Of a stretch of 64,000 nucleotides of DNA, positions 34,583-45,316 are shown in pieces (the stretch's first letter is position 1; each line of letters begins with the position of its first letter). The notes below the pieces were generated by a model that was given only the letters and a program-made list of their open reading frames with translations, was not told where the DNA came from and did not search any database. Position numbers and translations under genes: made by a program. This stretch comes from Pseudomonas sp. FP198 (GTDB taxonomy: Bacteria; Pseudomonadota; Gammaproteobacteria; Pseudomonadales; Pseudomonadaceae), in the NCBI RefSeq assembly GCF_030687895.1, contig NZ_CP117452.1:2435501-2499500 (forward strand), read 5' to 3'.

Positions 34583-35376
34583 AATTGTCCATTCGCCACG
34601 ACACGACCTACAGCTATGCCGACGAAGTCTGCACCAGCATCCAGTTCCTGCGCCTGACGCCCAAGGACAGTCCGCGCCAGCGCATTCTGCAATGGCACCT
34701 GGAGTTGCCACGCCTGGTGCGCAGCCAGCTCGATCCTTACGGCAACATCCTGCATGTCATGACCATGGACGAGCCTCATGGGGCTCTGGTACTGACCGCT
34801 TACGGTGAAGTGCAGATCGACCAGACCGTGGAGATGGAGCCTGACAGCCAGTCACCGCTGCCGTTCCTGCGCACCAGCCGTCTCAGCCAGGCCGATGAAA
34901 GCCTCATTGCTTTCGCCATGGCCCAGTGCGGGGCACGGCGTGATCGTTCGGCGCTGGCCGACTTGATGAATGGCCTCGCCGATCGCATGGCCTACCTTCC
35001 CGGCACTACTGCGGTCAGCAGCACGGCGGCCGAGGCGTTTGCCGGCGGTGCCGGCGTCTGCCAGGACCACGCCCATGCATTCGTGGCTTGTGCCCGCAGC
35101 CTGGGCGTACCGGCGCGGTATGTGTCCGGCTACCTGTGCACCGAAGACGAAAACCACCTGGCGAGCCATGCCTGGGCTGAAGCCTGGCTGGGGGATGGCT
35201 GGTACAGCTTCGACGTAACCAATCGCCTGACCCGTCCCGATCGCCATCTGAAACTGGCGATCGGCCTGGACTACCTCGACGCCTGCCCGGTGCGCGGCAT
35301 GCGCCGGGGCGGCGGGGCGGAGCAGATGCACGCGCGGGTGCAGGTGAGCTCGATGGTGCAGGTGCAGCATCAGTAA
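34579..35376 (+). CDS. Transglutaminase-like cysteine protease family protein
   Basis: A 265-residue protein. An N-terminal transglutaminase-associated domain (KLSIRHDTTYSYADEV...FLRLTP) precedes the catalytic core. The catalytic Cys is in GAGVCQDHAHAFVACARSLGVPARYVSGYL, His in ASHAWAEAWL and Asp in WYSFDVTN. It probably hydrolyses or transfers a peptide bond made by the adjacent ligase. The ATGA overlap couples it to the alpha-E gene. Confidence 0.92.
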   Translation: MKLSIRHDTTYSYADEVCTSIQFLRLTPKDSPRQRILQWHLELPRLVRSQLDPYGNILHVMTMDEPHGALVLTAYGEVQIDQTVEMEPDSQSPLPFLRTSRLSQADESLIAFAMAQCGARRDRSALADLMNGLADRMAYLPGTTAVSSTAAEAFAGGAGVCQDHAHAFVACARSLGVPARYVSGYLCTEDENHLASHAWAEAWLGDGWYSFDVTNRLTRPDRHLKLAIGLDYLDACPVRGMRRGGGAEQMHARVQVSSMVQVQHQ

Positions 35377-35398
35377 TTTATCCAATAAAGACTGAGGC

Positions 35399-35477
35399 CC
35401 CTTCGCGAGCAGGCTCGCTCCCACAATGGACCGGTGTCCGGCCGAAACCCTGTGGGAGCGAGCCTGCTCGCGAAGGT
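35399..35477. repeat. Two REP units in outward orientation
   Basis: CTTCGCGAGCAGGCTCGC at the left and GCGAGCCTGCTCGCGAAGG at the right, the same outward arrangement as at 19100. It follows the transglutaminase gene. Confidence 0.85.
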
Positions 35478-35562
35478 GGCGGTACGGTTCTTTTGCGTAC
35501 GCCGCCGTGCGAACCTGTCATCATCGCGCTTCGCAACACCCCCCTTGATAAAGGACAGCGCC

Positions 35563-36057
35563 ATGGACGATGTACAGCAATTGGGCGAGATGCTCCGTCA
35601 CTACGCCGACAGCGAAGCGCACAAGAAGCAGCAACACCAGGCTCACTCGGCAGTATGGGCTGAGCGGATCGGGGCGTTGTACGGGCAGATCGAGCAATGG
35701 TTGGCGCCGGTCCTGGCGCCGAACCTGCTGGAGTTGAGTCGTAGCGCGTATGTCGCCCATGGGCCGAGTGTTCCTGCCGAGACGTCGGCTTTCAAGACGG
35801 AAAAACTGACCTTGTCCATTACCGGTAAACCGGTTGAGTTTGTGCCGGATGTGATGGGCGCGGGCGGGTTGATTTCCTTGTCGATCATCGGCCTGACCGC
35901 CACTCGCCACGGCAGCATTTCCCTGGTTTGCCAGCCGCCATCAACGCAGTGGCAATGGCGCAGGACCAACGGGTTGAAGGATCCGGACACCTACGTCTTC
36001 GATGCAAATTTCCTCGCTCAGCAGTTGCAGAGTCTTATACCGCGCGAGCGAAGCTGA
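35563..36057 (+). CDS. Hypothetical protein
   Basis: A 164-residue soluble protein with a helical, charged N terminus (LGEMLRHYADSEAHKKQQHQ) and a beta-rich C terminus (KLTLSITGKPVEFVPDVMG). AAGGA precedes ATG 35563. There is no signal peptide and no recognised domain. Codon use is like its neighbours, so I take it as a real gene. Confidence 0.7.
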   Translation: MDDVQQLGEMLRHYADSEAHKKQQHQAHSAVWAERIGALYGQIEQWLAPVLAPNLLELSRSAYVAHGPSVPAETSAFKTEKLTLSITGKPVEFVPDVMGAGGLISLSIIGLTATRHGSISLVCQPPSTQWQWRRTNGLKDPDTYVFDANFLAQQLQSLIPRERS

Positions 36058-36150
36058 ATACGCTTGGCCGGGCAAAACCCCGCGCATTGGCTATTGGCTA
36101 TACCTGTAGTTCCGCGCCCCCCGTCGGGTGTGGCTTACAGGAGTAACAGC

Positions 36151-36822
36151 ATGAAGTTCGCCTCCATGATCGGCACCGTTTGCATTGCCTCGCTCGCGCT
36201 CGCTGGCTGCTCCAGCAAAGTCACCCAGCCGGACGAGTATTCCGGGTTCCTGGGGGACTACAGCCGGCTCAAGGAAGAAAAATCGCCGTCGGGGGCCGAG
36301 GTGATGCGCTGGGTCGATCCGAAGATCGATCTGGCGAAGTACTCCCGCATCTATATCGAACCGACCCAGCTGTACCCCAAGCCGCAAGCAACGGTGAAGA
36401 TTCCGTCGGCAACATTGGCCGGCATCACCAGCTACTACGACCAGGCGCTCAAGCGTGAAGCCGGCAAGTCCCTGCCGCTGGCGACCAGCCCTGGCCCGGG
36501 TGTCCTGGTGGTGCGGGCGGCGATCACCGCGGTCAGCAGCAAGACCGAGGGCCTGAAACCCTACGAAGTGATTCCGATCGCCCTGGTGGCCGCCGCGGTC
36601 AGCACCGCCAGCGGCATTCGTGACCAGGAAACCACCCTGGGCACCGAAGCGGTGTTTCTCGACGGTGGCAATAATGCGGTAATCGCCCAGGTGGTGCGCA
36701 AGGGCACGGGTAAACCGTTGTCGAACGAGTCCCAGGTCATGAAGCCCGATGATGTCAAAGGGGTCATCGATGGCTGGGCGGCGGATCTGCATCAGTCATA
36801 TCTGCAGCTCAAGGCTAAATAG
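36151..36822 (+). CDS. DUF3313-like lipoprotein
   Basis: A 223-residue protein with a lipoprotein signal: MIGTVCIASLALAGC gives lipobox LAGC, and the mature Cys is followed by SSKV. The body has the DUF3313 pattern: FLGDYSRLKEE, VMRWVDPKIDLAKYSRIYIEPTQ, LVVRAAITAVSS. It should be anchored in the outer or inner membrane facing the periplasm; function unknown. AGGAG precedes ATG 36151. Confidence 0.83.
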   Translation: MKFASMIGTVCIASLALAGCSSKVTQPDEYSGFLGDYSRLKEEKSPSGAEVMRWVDPKIDLAKYSRIYIEPTQLYPKPQATVKIPSATLAGITSYYDQALKREAGKSLPLATSPGPGVLVVRAAITAVSSKTEGLKPYEVIPIALVAAAVSTASGIRDQETTLGTEAVFLDGGNNAVIAQVVRKGTGKPLSNESQVMKPDDVKGVIDGWAADLHQSYLQLKAK

Positions 36823-36928
36823 CAGAGCCGGTCACTCGTGACTTTTTGTGTGCAGGCATAGGTCGGAGCACCATTTCATGGTTAACTCCGGCCTCACCAT
36901 TTTCAAACCTGTCAGAAGGAATCCGTTC

Positions 36929-37429
36929 ATGGCTCAAGTCACTCTCAAAGGCAACCCTGTCCAAGTCAACGGCCAATTGCCCCAAGCCGGCTCCAAGGCG
37001 CCAGCCTTTTCCCTGGTAGCCGGCAATCTGTCGGACGTTTCCCTGAAGGACTTCGCCGGCAAGCGCAAAGTGCTGAACATTTTCCCAAGCGTCGACACGC
37101 CGACCTGCGCCACTTCCGTGCGCAAGTTCAACGCCCAGGCCAACGACCTGAGCAACACCGTAGTGCTGTGCATCTCCGCTGACCTGCCGTTCGCCCAGGC
37201 CCGTTTCTGTGGTGCCGAAGGCTTGGAAAACGTGCAGAACCTGTCGACCCTGCGCGGTGCCGAGTTCATTGAGAACTACGGCGTTGCCATTGCCGACGGC
37301 CCGCTCAAAGGCCTGACCGCCCGTGCCGTGGTGGTGCTGGATGAAAACGACACCGTGCTGCACAGCGAGCTGGTCAAGGAAATCGCTGAAGAGCCGAACT
37401 ACGACGCTGCGCTCGCTGCTCTGAAATAA
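36929..37429 (+). CDS. tpx: Thiol peroxidase Tpx
   Basis: A 166-residue atypical 2-Cys peroxiredoxin. The peroxidatic Cys is in [17 protein letters not shown] and the resolving Cys in [15 protein letters not shown]. It reduces hydroperoxides in the cytoplasm or periplasm using thioredoxin. ATG 36929 has AGAAGGA upstream. The last codons form the first of three near-identical 14-bp repeats that continue past the stop codon. Confidence 0.95.
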   Translation: MAQVTLKGNPVQVNGQLPQAGSKAPAFSLVAGNLSDVSLKDFAGKRKVLNIFPSVDTPTCATSVRKFNAQANDLSNTVVLCISADLPFAQARFCGAEGLENVQNLSTLRGAEFIENYGVAIADGPLKGLTARAVVVLDENDTVLHSELVKEIAEEPNYDAALAALK

Positions 37430-37457
37430 GCGCTCTGAAATAACTGCTCTGAAATAA
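37418..37457 (+). repeat. Three tandem copies of the tpx stop region
   Basis: GCTCTGAAATAA occurs at 37418, 37432 and 37446, period 14. The first copy encodes the tpx C terminus and stop. Confidence 0.85.
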
Positions 37458-37476
37458 AGTATTTATTACAATTGTT

Positions 37477-37505
37477 AACGGCCTGGCCTGACCAGGCCGT
37501 TTTCA
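37477..37505 (+). terminator. Rho-independent terminator of tpx
   Basis: A 10-bp perfect stem AACGGCCTGG/CCAGGCCGTT with a 5-base loop, then TTTT. Confidence 0.85.
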
Positions 37506-37633
37506 TTTGTGTTTCAAGGCTTTAGCTGACCAGACAGAATGTAAGCCCAAGGTAAATTGCCGGTAAAGGCGCTTTGCTAAATATCCGCCAGTGCTTATCG
37601 TTCAGCCTCCTGTAAAAGAAGCTCACGCGCCCA

Positions 37634-38950
37634 ATGGTTGACCACTCCATGCAATCCTCTGTTTCCCGCAAATCCCGTCGCTGGCTGTTCGGCCTGTTTG
37701 TCGTACTGGTCATCGCGTTGTTGGCCTGGAAGTTCTGGCCCGCCAGTACCGACCCGAAAAACGGCGCAGAGCAGAAAGCCGCGGCTGGACACGCGGGACG
37801 CTCGGGTGGCATGCGGCCAGGGTTTGGCGGTGCGACGGGGCCGATTCCGGTTCGGGTGGCACCAGCGGTCACCGGGGATTTTCCCCTGTATTACAAGGCG
37901 CTGGGCACCGTCACCGCGCTCAATACGATCAATGTTCGCAGCCGGGTCGGCGGCGAGTTGGTGAAGATCGCCTTTGAAGAAGGGCAGATGGTCAAGGCCG
38001 GCGACCTGCTGGCGGAAATCGACCCGCGTCCGTACCAGAACGCCTTGCTCCAGGCCGAAGGCACGCTGCTGCAAAACCAGGCCCAACTGAAAAATGCCCA
38101 GGTCGACCTGGAACGCTATCGCGGCCTGTACGCTGAAGACAGTATCGCCAAGCAGACCCTTGACACCGCCGCTGCGCTGGTGGGCCAGTACCAGGGGACG
38201 GTCAAGACCAACCAGGCGGCGGTCAACGACGCCAAGCTCAACCTGGAATTCACCAGGATCCGCGCGCCGATCAGTGGCCGCGTAGGTCTGCGTCAACTGG
38301 ACATCGGCAACCTGGTGGCCGCCAACGACACCACGGCCCTGGCCGTCATCACCCAGACCCAACCCATCAGCGTGGTGTTCACCCTGCCGGAAAACAACCT
38401 CGAAACCGTGCTCGCCCGCTACCGCAGCGGGGCGAAGCTGCCGGTCGAGGCCTGGGACCGTGGCGATGTGAAACTCCAGGCCAGCGGTGTGCTGCAAAGC
38501 CTGGACAACCAGATCGACGTCACCACCGGCACCTTGAAATTCAAGGCGCGCTACGAAAACCGCGACCAGTCGCTGTTTCCCAACCAGTTCGTCAACGTGC
38601 GCCTGCTGGCCGATACTCTCAAGGGGGTGGTCCTGGCGCCGACCGCGGCCATCCAGTTCGGCACCAACGGCACCTTCGTCTACGCCCTTGATGGCGACAA
38701 GAAAGTCACCATCAGGAAGCTCAAGATCGGCGCCAGCGATGGCGAAAAAACCATTGTCACCGAGGGCCTCGCCGCCGGCGACAGGGTGGTGCTCGAAGGC
38801 ACCGACCGCTTGAAGGAGGGCAGCGAGGTGGAAGTGGTCAACGACAGCCAGGAGGTGCCGACCACGCCGACCGAACACCTGCAAGGCAAGACGGCCGCGG
38901 CCCCGACTGAGCCGGCCGTGGCCGATAAGGCGAAAAAGGGCGGCGCATGA
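37634..38950 (+). CDS. muxA: MuxA, RND efflux periplasmic adaptor (MdtA-like)
   Basis: A 438-residue membrane-fusion protein. An N-terminal anchor ([19 protein letters not shown]) is followed by lipoyl and hairpin domains: [69 protein letters not shown]. It bridges the two RND pumps MuxB and MuxC to OpmB. Order and lengths match muxABC-opmB of P. aeruginosa and mdtABC of enterobacteria. The start is ATG 37634 or ATG 37649. Confidence 0.92.
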   Translation: MVDHSMQSSVSRKSRRWLFGLFVVLVIALLAWKFWPASTDPKNGAEQKAAAGHAGRSGGMRPGFGGATGPIPVRVAPAVTGDFPLYYKALGTVTALNTINVRSRVGGELVKIAFEEGQMVKAGDLLAEIDPRPYQNALLQAEGTLLQNQAQLKNAQVDLERYRGLYAEDSIAKQTLDTAAALVGQYQGTVKTNQAAVNDAKLNLEFTRIRAPISGRVGLRQLDIGNLVAANDTTALAVITQTQPISVVFTLPENNLETVLARYRSGAKLPVEAWDRGDVKLQASGVLQSLDNQIDVTTGTLKFKARYENRDQSLFPNQFVNVRLLADTLKGVVLAPTAAIQFGTNGTFVYALDGDKKVTIRKLKIGASDGEKTIVTEGLAAGDRVVLEGTDRLKEGSEVEVVNDSQEVPTTPTEHLQGKTAAAPTEPAVADKAKKGGA

Positions 38951-41900
38951 ATCTCTCGCGGCTGTTCATTCTTCGCCCGGTCGCCACCACGCTGAGCATG
39001 CTGGCGATTGTCCTGGCCGGCCTGATTGCCTATCGGCTGCTGCCGGTGTCGGCATTGCCCCAGGTCGATTACCCGACCATCCGCGTGATGACGCTGTACC
39101 CGGGCGCCAGTCCCGACGTCATGACCAGCGCCGTGACCGCACCCCTGGAGCGGCAGTTCGGGCAGATGCCGGGCCTCACCCAGATGGCTTCCACCAGTTC
39201 CGGCGGGGCGTCGGTGATTACCCTGCGCTTCAACCTCGACATCAACATGGACGTCGCCGAGCAGCAGGTGCAGGCCGCGATCAACGCCGCGACCAATCTG
39301 TTGCCCACCGATCTGCCGGCGCCGCCGGTGTACAACAAGGTCAACCCGGCGGACACCCCGGTGCTGACGCTGGCAATCACCTCCAAGACCATGCTGCTGC
39401 CCAAGCTCAATGACCTGGTGGACACGCGCATGGCGCAGAAGATCGCCCAGATCAGCGGCGTCGGCATGGTGACCATCGCCGGCGGCCAGCGCCAGGCCGT
39501 GCGGATCAAGGTCAACCCGGAGGCACTCGCGGCCGCCGGGCTGAACCTGGCCGATGTGCGGACCCTGATCGGCGCTTCCAACGTCAACCAGCCGAAGGGC
39601 AACTTCGACGGCCCGACCCGGGTCTCGATGCTTGATGCCAACGATCAGCTGACCTCGCCCAAGGACTACGCCGAACTGATCCTGGCCTACGCCAACGGCG
39701 CGCCGTTGCGGCTCAAGGACGTGGCACAGATCGTCGATGGCGCGGAGAACGAACGCCTCGCCGCCTGGGCCAACGAAAACCAGGCCGTGCTGCTGAACAT
39801 CCAGCGCCAGCCCGGGGCCAACGTCATCGAGGTGGTGGACCGGATCAAGGCCCTGCTGCCAAGCATCACCGATAACCTGCCGGCCGGCCTCGACGTGACC
39901 GTGCTGACCGACCGCACCCAGACCATCCGCGCCTCCGTCACCGATGTGCAGCACGAACTGCTGATCGCCATTGCCCTGGTGGTGATGGTGACGTTCCTGT
40001 TCCTGCGGCGGGTCAGCGCCACGATCATTCCGTCGGTAGCCGTGCCGCTGTCGCTGATCGGTACATTCGGGGTGATGTACCTGGCCGGGTTTTCCATCAA
40101 CAACCTGACCCTGATGGCCCTGACCATCGCCACCGGTTTTGTGGTGGACGATGCCATCGTCATGCTGGAGAACATTGCGCGCTTCATCGAGGAGGGTGAC
40201 AGCCCGATGCAAGCCGCGCTGAAGGGCGCCCGGCAGATCGGTTTCACCCTGATTTCCCTGACGCTGTCGTTGATCGCGGTGCTGATCCCGCTGTTGTTCA
40301 TGGCGGACGTGGTCGGGCGATTGTTCCGCGAGTTCGCCATCACCCTGGCGGTGGCGATCCTGATCTCGCTGGTGGTGTCCCTGACCCTGACGCCGATGAT
40401 GTGCGCCCGCTTGCTCAAGCGCGAGCCCAAGGAACAGGAGCAGGGCCGTTTCTACCGGGCCAGCGGCGCCTGGATCGACTGGTTGATCGCCGCCTACGGA
40501 CGCAAATTGCAATGGGTGCTCAAGCATCAGCCGCTGACCCTGCTGGTGGCGGTGGGCAGCCTGGTGCTGACGGTGGTGTTGTACCTGGCCGTGCCCAAGG
40601 GCTTTTTCCCGGTGCAGGACACGGGCGTTATCCAGGGCATTTCCGAAGCGCCGCAGTCGATTTCCTTCGCCGCCATGAGCGAGCGCCAGCAGCAACTGGC
40701 CAAGGTCATCCTCGCCGACCCGGCGGTGCAGAGTCTGTCCTCTTACATCGGGGTCGACGGCGACAACGCCACGCTCAACAGCGGACGTCTGCTGATCAAC
40801 CTCAAGCCCCACAGCGAGCGGGACGACAGCGCCAGCGCGATCATCACCCGCCTGCAACCGCAGCTCGACCGGCTGGTGGGCATTCGTCTGTTCATGCAGC
40901 CGGTGCAAGACCTGACCATCGAAGACCGGGTCAGCCGCACCCAGTACCAGTTCAGCCTGTCGTCGCCGGACGCCGAGTTGCTCAGCCTGTGGAGCGGTCG
41001 CCTGGTCGAGGCCCTGGCCCAACAGCCGGAACTGACCGACGTCGCCAGTGACCTGCAGGACAAGGGCTTGCAGGTCTACCTGGTCATCGACCGCGATGCC
41101 GCGTCACGCCTGGGCGTGTCGGTGTCGAACATCACCGATGCGCTGTACGACGCTTTTGGCCAGCGGCAGATCTCCACCATCTATACCCAGGCCAGCCAGT
41201 ACCGTGTGGTGCTTCAGGCCCAGGCCGGGGAAAGGATCGGGCCGCAGGCCCTGGACCAGATCCACGTCAAGACCACTGATGGCGGCCAGGTCCGCCTGTC
41301 GAGCCTGGCCCGTGTCGAAGAGCGCCAGGCACAACTGGCTATCGCCCATATCGGCCAGTTCCCGGCGGTGATGATGTCGTTCAACCTGGCGCCGGGCGTG
41401 GCCCTCGGGCACGCGGTGGAGCTGATCGAAAAGGTCCAGCAGGACATCGGCATGCCAGTGGGCGTGCAGACCGAGTTCCAGGGCGCGGCGCAGGCGTTCC
41501 AGGCATCGCTGTCGAGCACTTTGCTGCTGATCCTGGCGGCGGTGGTGACCATGTACATCGTGCTGGGGGTCTTGTACGAAAGTTACATCCACCCGATCAC
41601 CATCCTGTCCACCTTGCCGTCGGCAGCCATCGGCGCTTTGCTGGCGTTGATCCTCACCGGCAATGACCTGGGCATGATCGCAATCATCGGCATCATCCTG
41701 CTGATCGGCATCGTCAAGAAAAACGCGATCATGATGATCGACTTCGCCCTGGACGCCGAACGCAACCAGGGTCTGGATCCGCAGACGGCCATCTACCAGG
41801 CCGCGTTACTGCGCTTCCGGCCAATCCTGATGACCACGCTGGCGGCGCTGTTTGGCGCGGTGCCCCTGATGCTCGCCACCGGCTCCGGCGCCGAGTTGCG

Positions 41901-42042
41901 CCAGCCGTTGGGCCTGGTGATGGTGGGCGGGTTGCTGGTGAGCCAGGTGTTGACCTTGTTCACCACCCCTGTGATCTACCTGTACTTCGATCGTCTGGGC
42001 CGTCGGTTTGCCCGGCCTGAGGAGAAAGAGGTGCGGGTATGA
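38947..42042 (+). CDS. muxB: MuxB, RND efflux pump subunit
   Basis: A 1031-residue RND transporter with 12 helices and two large periplasmic loops. [25 protein letters not shown] opens it; [21 protein letters not shown] and [20 protein letters not shown] mark helices 4 and 10-11. It overlaps muxA by 4 bp. MuxB and MuxC form a heteromultimeric pump. The gap to muxC is 169 bp and holds a REPIN, unusual inside an operon. Confidence 0.93.
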   Translation: MNLSRLFILRPVATTLSMLAIVLAGLIAYRLLPVSALPQVDYPTIRVMTLYPGASPDVMTSAVTAPLERQFGQMPGLTQMASTSSGGASVITLRFNLDINMDVAEQQVQAAINAATNLLPTDLPAPPVYNKVNPADTPVLTLAITSKTMLLPKLNDLVDTRMAQKIAQISGVGMVTIAGGQRQAVRIKVNPEALAAAGLNLADVRTLIGASNVNQPKGNFDGPTRVSMLDANDQLTSPKDYAELILAYANGAPLRLKDVAQIVDGAENERLAAWANENQAVLLNIQRQPGANVIEVVDRIKALLPSITDNLPAGLDVTVLTDRTQTIRASVTDVQHELLIAIALVVMVTFLFLRRVSATIIPSVAVPLSLIGTFGVMYLAGFSINNLTLMALTIATGFVVDDAIVMLENIARFIEEGDSPMQAALKGARQIGFTLISLTLSLIAVLIPLLFMADVVGRLFREFAITLAVAILISLVVSLTLTPMMCARLLKREPKEQEQGRFYRASGAWIDWLIAAYGRKLQWVLKHQPLTLLVAVGSLVLTVVLYLAVPKGFFPVQDTGVIQGISEAPQSISFAAMSERQQQLAKVILADPAVQSLSSYIGVDGDNATLNSGRLLINLKPHSERDDSASAIITRLQPQLDRLVGIRLFMQPVQDLTIEDRVSRTQYQFSLSSPDAELLSLWSGRLVEALAQQPELTDVASDLQDKGLQVYLVIDRDAASRLGVSVSNITDALYDAFGQRQISTIYTQASQYRVVLQAQAGERIGPQALDQIHVKTTDGGQVRLSSLARVEERQAQLAIAHIGQFPAVMMSFNLAPGVALGHAVELIEKVQQDIGMPVGVQTEFQGAAQAFQASLSSTLLLILAAVVTMYIVLGVLYESYIHPITILSTLPSAAIGALLALILTGNDLGMIAIIGIILLIGIVKKNAIMMIDFALDAERNQGLDPQTAIYQAALLRFRPILMTTLAALFGAVPLMLATGSGAELRQPLGLVMVGGLLVSQVLTLFTTPVIYLYFDRLGRRFARPEEKEVRV

Positions 42043-42070
42043 CCGCTTCCCTGAACCGCAGAGGGCTTTT

Positions 42071-42158
42071 GTGGCGAGGGGATTTATCCCCGCTTGAGTG
42101 CGCAGCACTCACAAAAGGGGCTGCTGCGCACCCCAGCGGGGATAAATCCCCTCGCCAC
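42071..42158. repeat. REPIN between muxB and muxC
   Basis: An inverted pair of the variant REP GTGGCGAGGGGATTTATCCCC, inside what should be a single operon. In the transcript it would form a strong hairpin 54 bp before muxC. Confidence 0.88.
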
Positions 42159-42211
42159 GAAGCGCCAGCCATTTCTTGCGGTCAGTTTCCTGAAGCCTGG
42201 AGCCGGTGCTG

Positions 42212-45200
42212 ATGAACCTCTCCGGCCCCTTCATCCGCCGCCCGGTAGCAACCATGCTGCTGAGCTTCGCCATCATGCTGCTCGGCGGTGTGTGCTTTGG
42301 CTTGCTGCCGGTGTCGCCGCTGCCGCAGATGGATTTCCCGGTGATCGTGGTCCAGGCCAACCTGCCGGGGGCGAGTCCCGAGGTGATGGCTTCCACCGTG
42401 GCGACGCCGTTGGAGCGTTCCTTCGGCGCGATCGCCGGGGTCAACACCATGAGCAGTCGGTCCAGCCAGGGCTCGACCCGGGTGATCCTGCAATTCGACC
42501 TGGACCGCGACATCAACGGTGCGGCGCGGGAGGTGCAGGCGGCCATCAATGCCTCGCGCAACCTGCTGCCCAGCGGGATGCGCAGCATGCCGACCTACAA
42601 GAAGGTCAACCCGTCCCAGGCGCCGATCATGGTGCTGTCGCTGACCTCGGATGTGCTGGAGAAAGGCCAGCTCTACGACCTGGCCTCGACCATCCTGTCC
42701 CAAAGCCTGTCCCAGGTGTCGGGCGTGGGCGAGGTGCAGATCGGCGGCAGTTCGCTGCCGGCGGTGCGCATCGAACTGGAGCCGCAATTGCTCAACCAGT
42801 ACGGCGTGGCGCTGGACGACGTGCGAACGGCGATTGCCAACAGCAACGTGCGCCGGCCCAAGGGCTCGGTCGAGGACGACCAGCGGATGTGGCAAGTCCA
42901 GGCCAACGACCAATTGGAAAAGGCCAAGGATTACGAAACACTGATCATCCGCTACCAGGACGGCTCGGTATTGCGGCTCAAGGACGTGGCCAAGGTCAGC
43001 GACGGCGTCGAGGATCGCTACAACAGCGGTTTTTTCAACGACGATGCCGCCGTGTTGCTGGTGATCAATCGCCAGGCCGGTGCCAACATCATCGAGACCG
43101 TCAACGAGATCAAGGCCCAGTTGCCGGCCTTGCAGGCCGTGTTGCCCGCCAGCGTCAAGCTGAACCTGGCGATGGATCGCTCGCCGGTGATCAAGGCGAC
43201 CCTGCACGAAGCGGAAATGACCTTGCTGATCGCCGTCGCCCTGGTGGTACTGGTGGTGTTCCTGTTTCTCGGCAATTTCCGCGCTTCGCTGATCCCGACC
43301 CTGGCGGTGCCGGTGTCGCTGGTGGGCACGTTCGCGGTGATGTACCTGTACGGTTTCTCACTGAACAATCTGTCGCTGATGGCGTTGATCCTCGCCACCG
43401 GGCTGGTGGTGGACGATGCCATCGTGGTGCTGGAAAACATCTCCAGGCACATCGATGAGGGCGTGCCGCCGCTGAAGGCAGCGTACCTGGGAGCCGAGGA
43501 GGTGGGCTTCACGCTGCTGTCGATGAACGCCTCGCTGGTGGCGGTGTTCCTGTCGATCCTGTTCATGGGCGGGATCGTCGAGAGCCTGTTCCGGGAGTTT
43601 TCCATCACCCTGGCGGCCGCCATCGTCGTCTCGCTCATCGTGTCCCTGACGCTCACGCCGATGCTCTGCGCGCGTTGGCTCAAGCCTCATGTGCCAGGGC
43701 AGGAGAACCGCTTGCAGCGCTGGAGCCAGGGCGCCAACGAAAGGATGGTCCGTGGTTATGCGCGCACGCTGGACTGGGTACTGCGCCATCGGCGCCTGAC
43801 CTTGCTCAGTCTGCTGGTGACCATTGGCGTGAACATCGCGTTGTACGTGGTGGTGCCGAAAACCTTCATGCCCCAGCAGGACACCGGCCAGTTGATCGGC
43901 TTCGTGCGCGGTGACGACGGGCTGTCGTTCAACGTGATGCAACCGAAGATGGAAATCTTCCGTCGCGCGGTGCTCAAGGACGAGGCCGTCCAGAGCGTGG
44001 CCGGTTTTATCGGCGGCAACAACGGCACCAACAATGCCTTCATGCTGGTGCGCCTCAAGCCGATCAACGAGCGCCGGATTTCCGCGCAGAAAGTCATCGA
44101 GCGCCTGCGCAAGGAGATGCCCAAGGTGCCCGGCGGCCAGTTGATGCTGATGGCCGACCAGGACCTGCAGTTTGGTGGCGGCCGCGAGCAGACCACCTCG
44201 CAATATTCCTACATCCTGCAGAGCGCCGACCTGGCGTCGCTGCGCGAGTGGTACCCCAAGGTCGTCGCGGCGTTCCGCGCCTTGCCGGAGCTTACCGCCA
44301 TCGATGCCCGTGACGGTGGCGGCGCACAGCAGGTAACCCTGATTGTCGACCGCGACCAGGCCAAGCGCCTGGGCATCGACATGGACATGGTCACATCGGT
44401 GTTGAACAACGCCTACAGCCAGCGGCAGATATCAACCATCTACGACAGCCTCAACCAGTACCAGGTGGTCATGGAGGTCAACCCCAAATACGCCCAGGAC
44501 CCCAACACCCTCGAACAGGTCCAGGTGATTACCGCCGATGGCGCGCGGGTCCCGCTGTCCGCAATTGCCCATTACGAGAACAGCCTGGAAGACGACCGGG
44601 TCAGCCACGAAGGCCAGTTCGCTTCCGAGGGCATCTCCTTCGACATGGCCGAAGGCGTGACCGTGGAGCAGGGCACGGCCGCCATTGAACGGGCGATCGC
44701 CAAGCTGGGGATGCCCGAAGACGTCATCGCGAAAATGGCCGGGACCGCCGACGCTTTCGCCGCCACCCAGAAAAGCCAGCCGTTCATGGTGCTTGGGGCG
44801 CTGCTGGCGGTGTATCTGGTCCTGGGCGTGCTGTATGAAAGCTACATCCACCCGTTGACCATCCTGTCCACGTTGCCTTCGGCCGGCGTCGGCGCGTTGC
44901 TGTCGATCTACGTGCTGGGCAGCGAGTTCAGCCTGATCTCGCTGCTGGGGCTGTTCCTGCTGATTGGCGTGGTGAAGAAAAACGCGATCCTGATGATCGA
45001 CCTCGCGCTGCAACTGGAGCGCGCCGGCCAGACGCCGTTGGAGTCGATCCGCAGTGCCTGCCTGTTGCGCTTGCGGCCGATCCTGATGACGACCGTGGCG
45101 GCGATCCTCGGTGCCTTGCCACTGTTGCTCGGCGGTGCCGAAGGTTCGGAGATGCGCCAGCCGCTGGGCCTGACCATCATCGGCGGCCTGGTGTTCAGCC

Positions 45201-45316
45201 AGGTCCTGACGCTCTACACCACGCCGGTGGTTTACCTCTATCTCGATAACCTGCGCCACCGCTTCAACCGCTGGCGTGGGGTGCGCACCGATGCTGCCCT
45301 GGAAACTCCGCTATGA
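42212..45316 (+). CDS. muxC: MuxC, RND efflux pump subunit
   Basis: A 1034-residue RND transporter, paralogous to MuxB: SGPFIRRPVATMLLSFAIMLLGGVCF, ATGLVVDDAIVVLENISRHIDEG and IGVVKKNAILMIDLALQLERAG. GGAG lies 9 bases before ATG 42212; a GTG at 42206 is too close to it. It overlaps opmB by 4 bp. Its own expression may depend on how the upstream REPIN affects the mRNA. Confidence 0.93.
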   Translation: MNLSGPFIRRPVATMLLSFAIMLLGGVCFGLLPVSPLPQMDFPVIVVQANLPGASPEVMASTVATPLERSFGAIAGVNTMSSRSSQGSTRVILQFDLDRDINGAAREVQAAINASRNLLPSGMRSMPTYKKVNPSQAPIMVLSLTSDVLEKGQLYDLASTILSQSLSQVSGVGEVQIGGSSLPAVRIELEPQLLNQYGVALDDVRTAIANSNVRRPKGSVEDDQRMWQVQANDQLEKAKDYETLIIRYQDGSVLRLKDVAKVSDGVEDRYNSGFFNDDAAVLLVINRQAGANIIETVNEIKAQLPALQAVLPASVKLNLAMDRSPVIKATLHEAEMTLLIAVALVVLVVFLFLGNFRASLIPTLAVPVSLVGTFAVMYLYGFSLNNLSLMALILATGLVVDDAIVVLENISRHIDEGVPPLKAAYLGAEEVGFTLLSMNASLVAVFLSILFMGGIVESLFREFSITLAAAIVVSLIVSLTLTPMLCARWLKPHVPGQENRLQRWSQGANERMVRGYARTLDWVLRHRRLTLLSLLVTIGVNIALYVVVPKTFMPQQDTGQLIGFVRGDDGLSFNVMQPKMEIFRRAVLKDEAVQSVAGFIGGNNGTNNAFMLVRLKPINERRISAQKVIERLRKEMPKVPGGQLMLMADQDLQFGGGREQTTSQYSYILQSADLASLREWYPKVVAAFRALPELTAIDARDGGGAQQVTLIVDRDQAKRLGIDMDMVTSVLNNAYSQRQISTIYDSLNQYQVVMEVNPKYAQDPNTLEQVQVITADGARVPLSAIAHYENSLEDDRVSHEGQFASEGISFDMAEGVTVEQGTAAIERAIAKLGMPEDVIAKMAGTADAFAATQKSQPFMVLGALLAVYLVLGVLYESYIHPLTILSTLPSAGVGALLSIYVLGSEFSLISLLGLFLLIGVVKKNAILMIDLALQLERAGQTPLESIRSACLLRLRPILMTTVAAILGALPLLLGGAEGSEMRQPLGLTIIGGLVFSQVLTLYTTPVVYLYLDNLRHRFNRWRGVRTDAALETPL

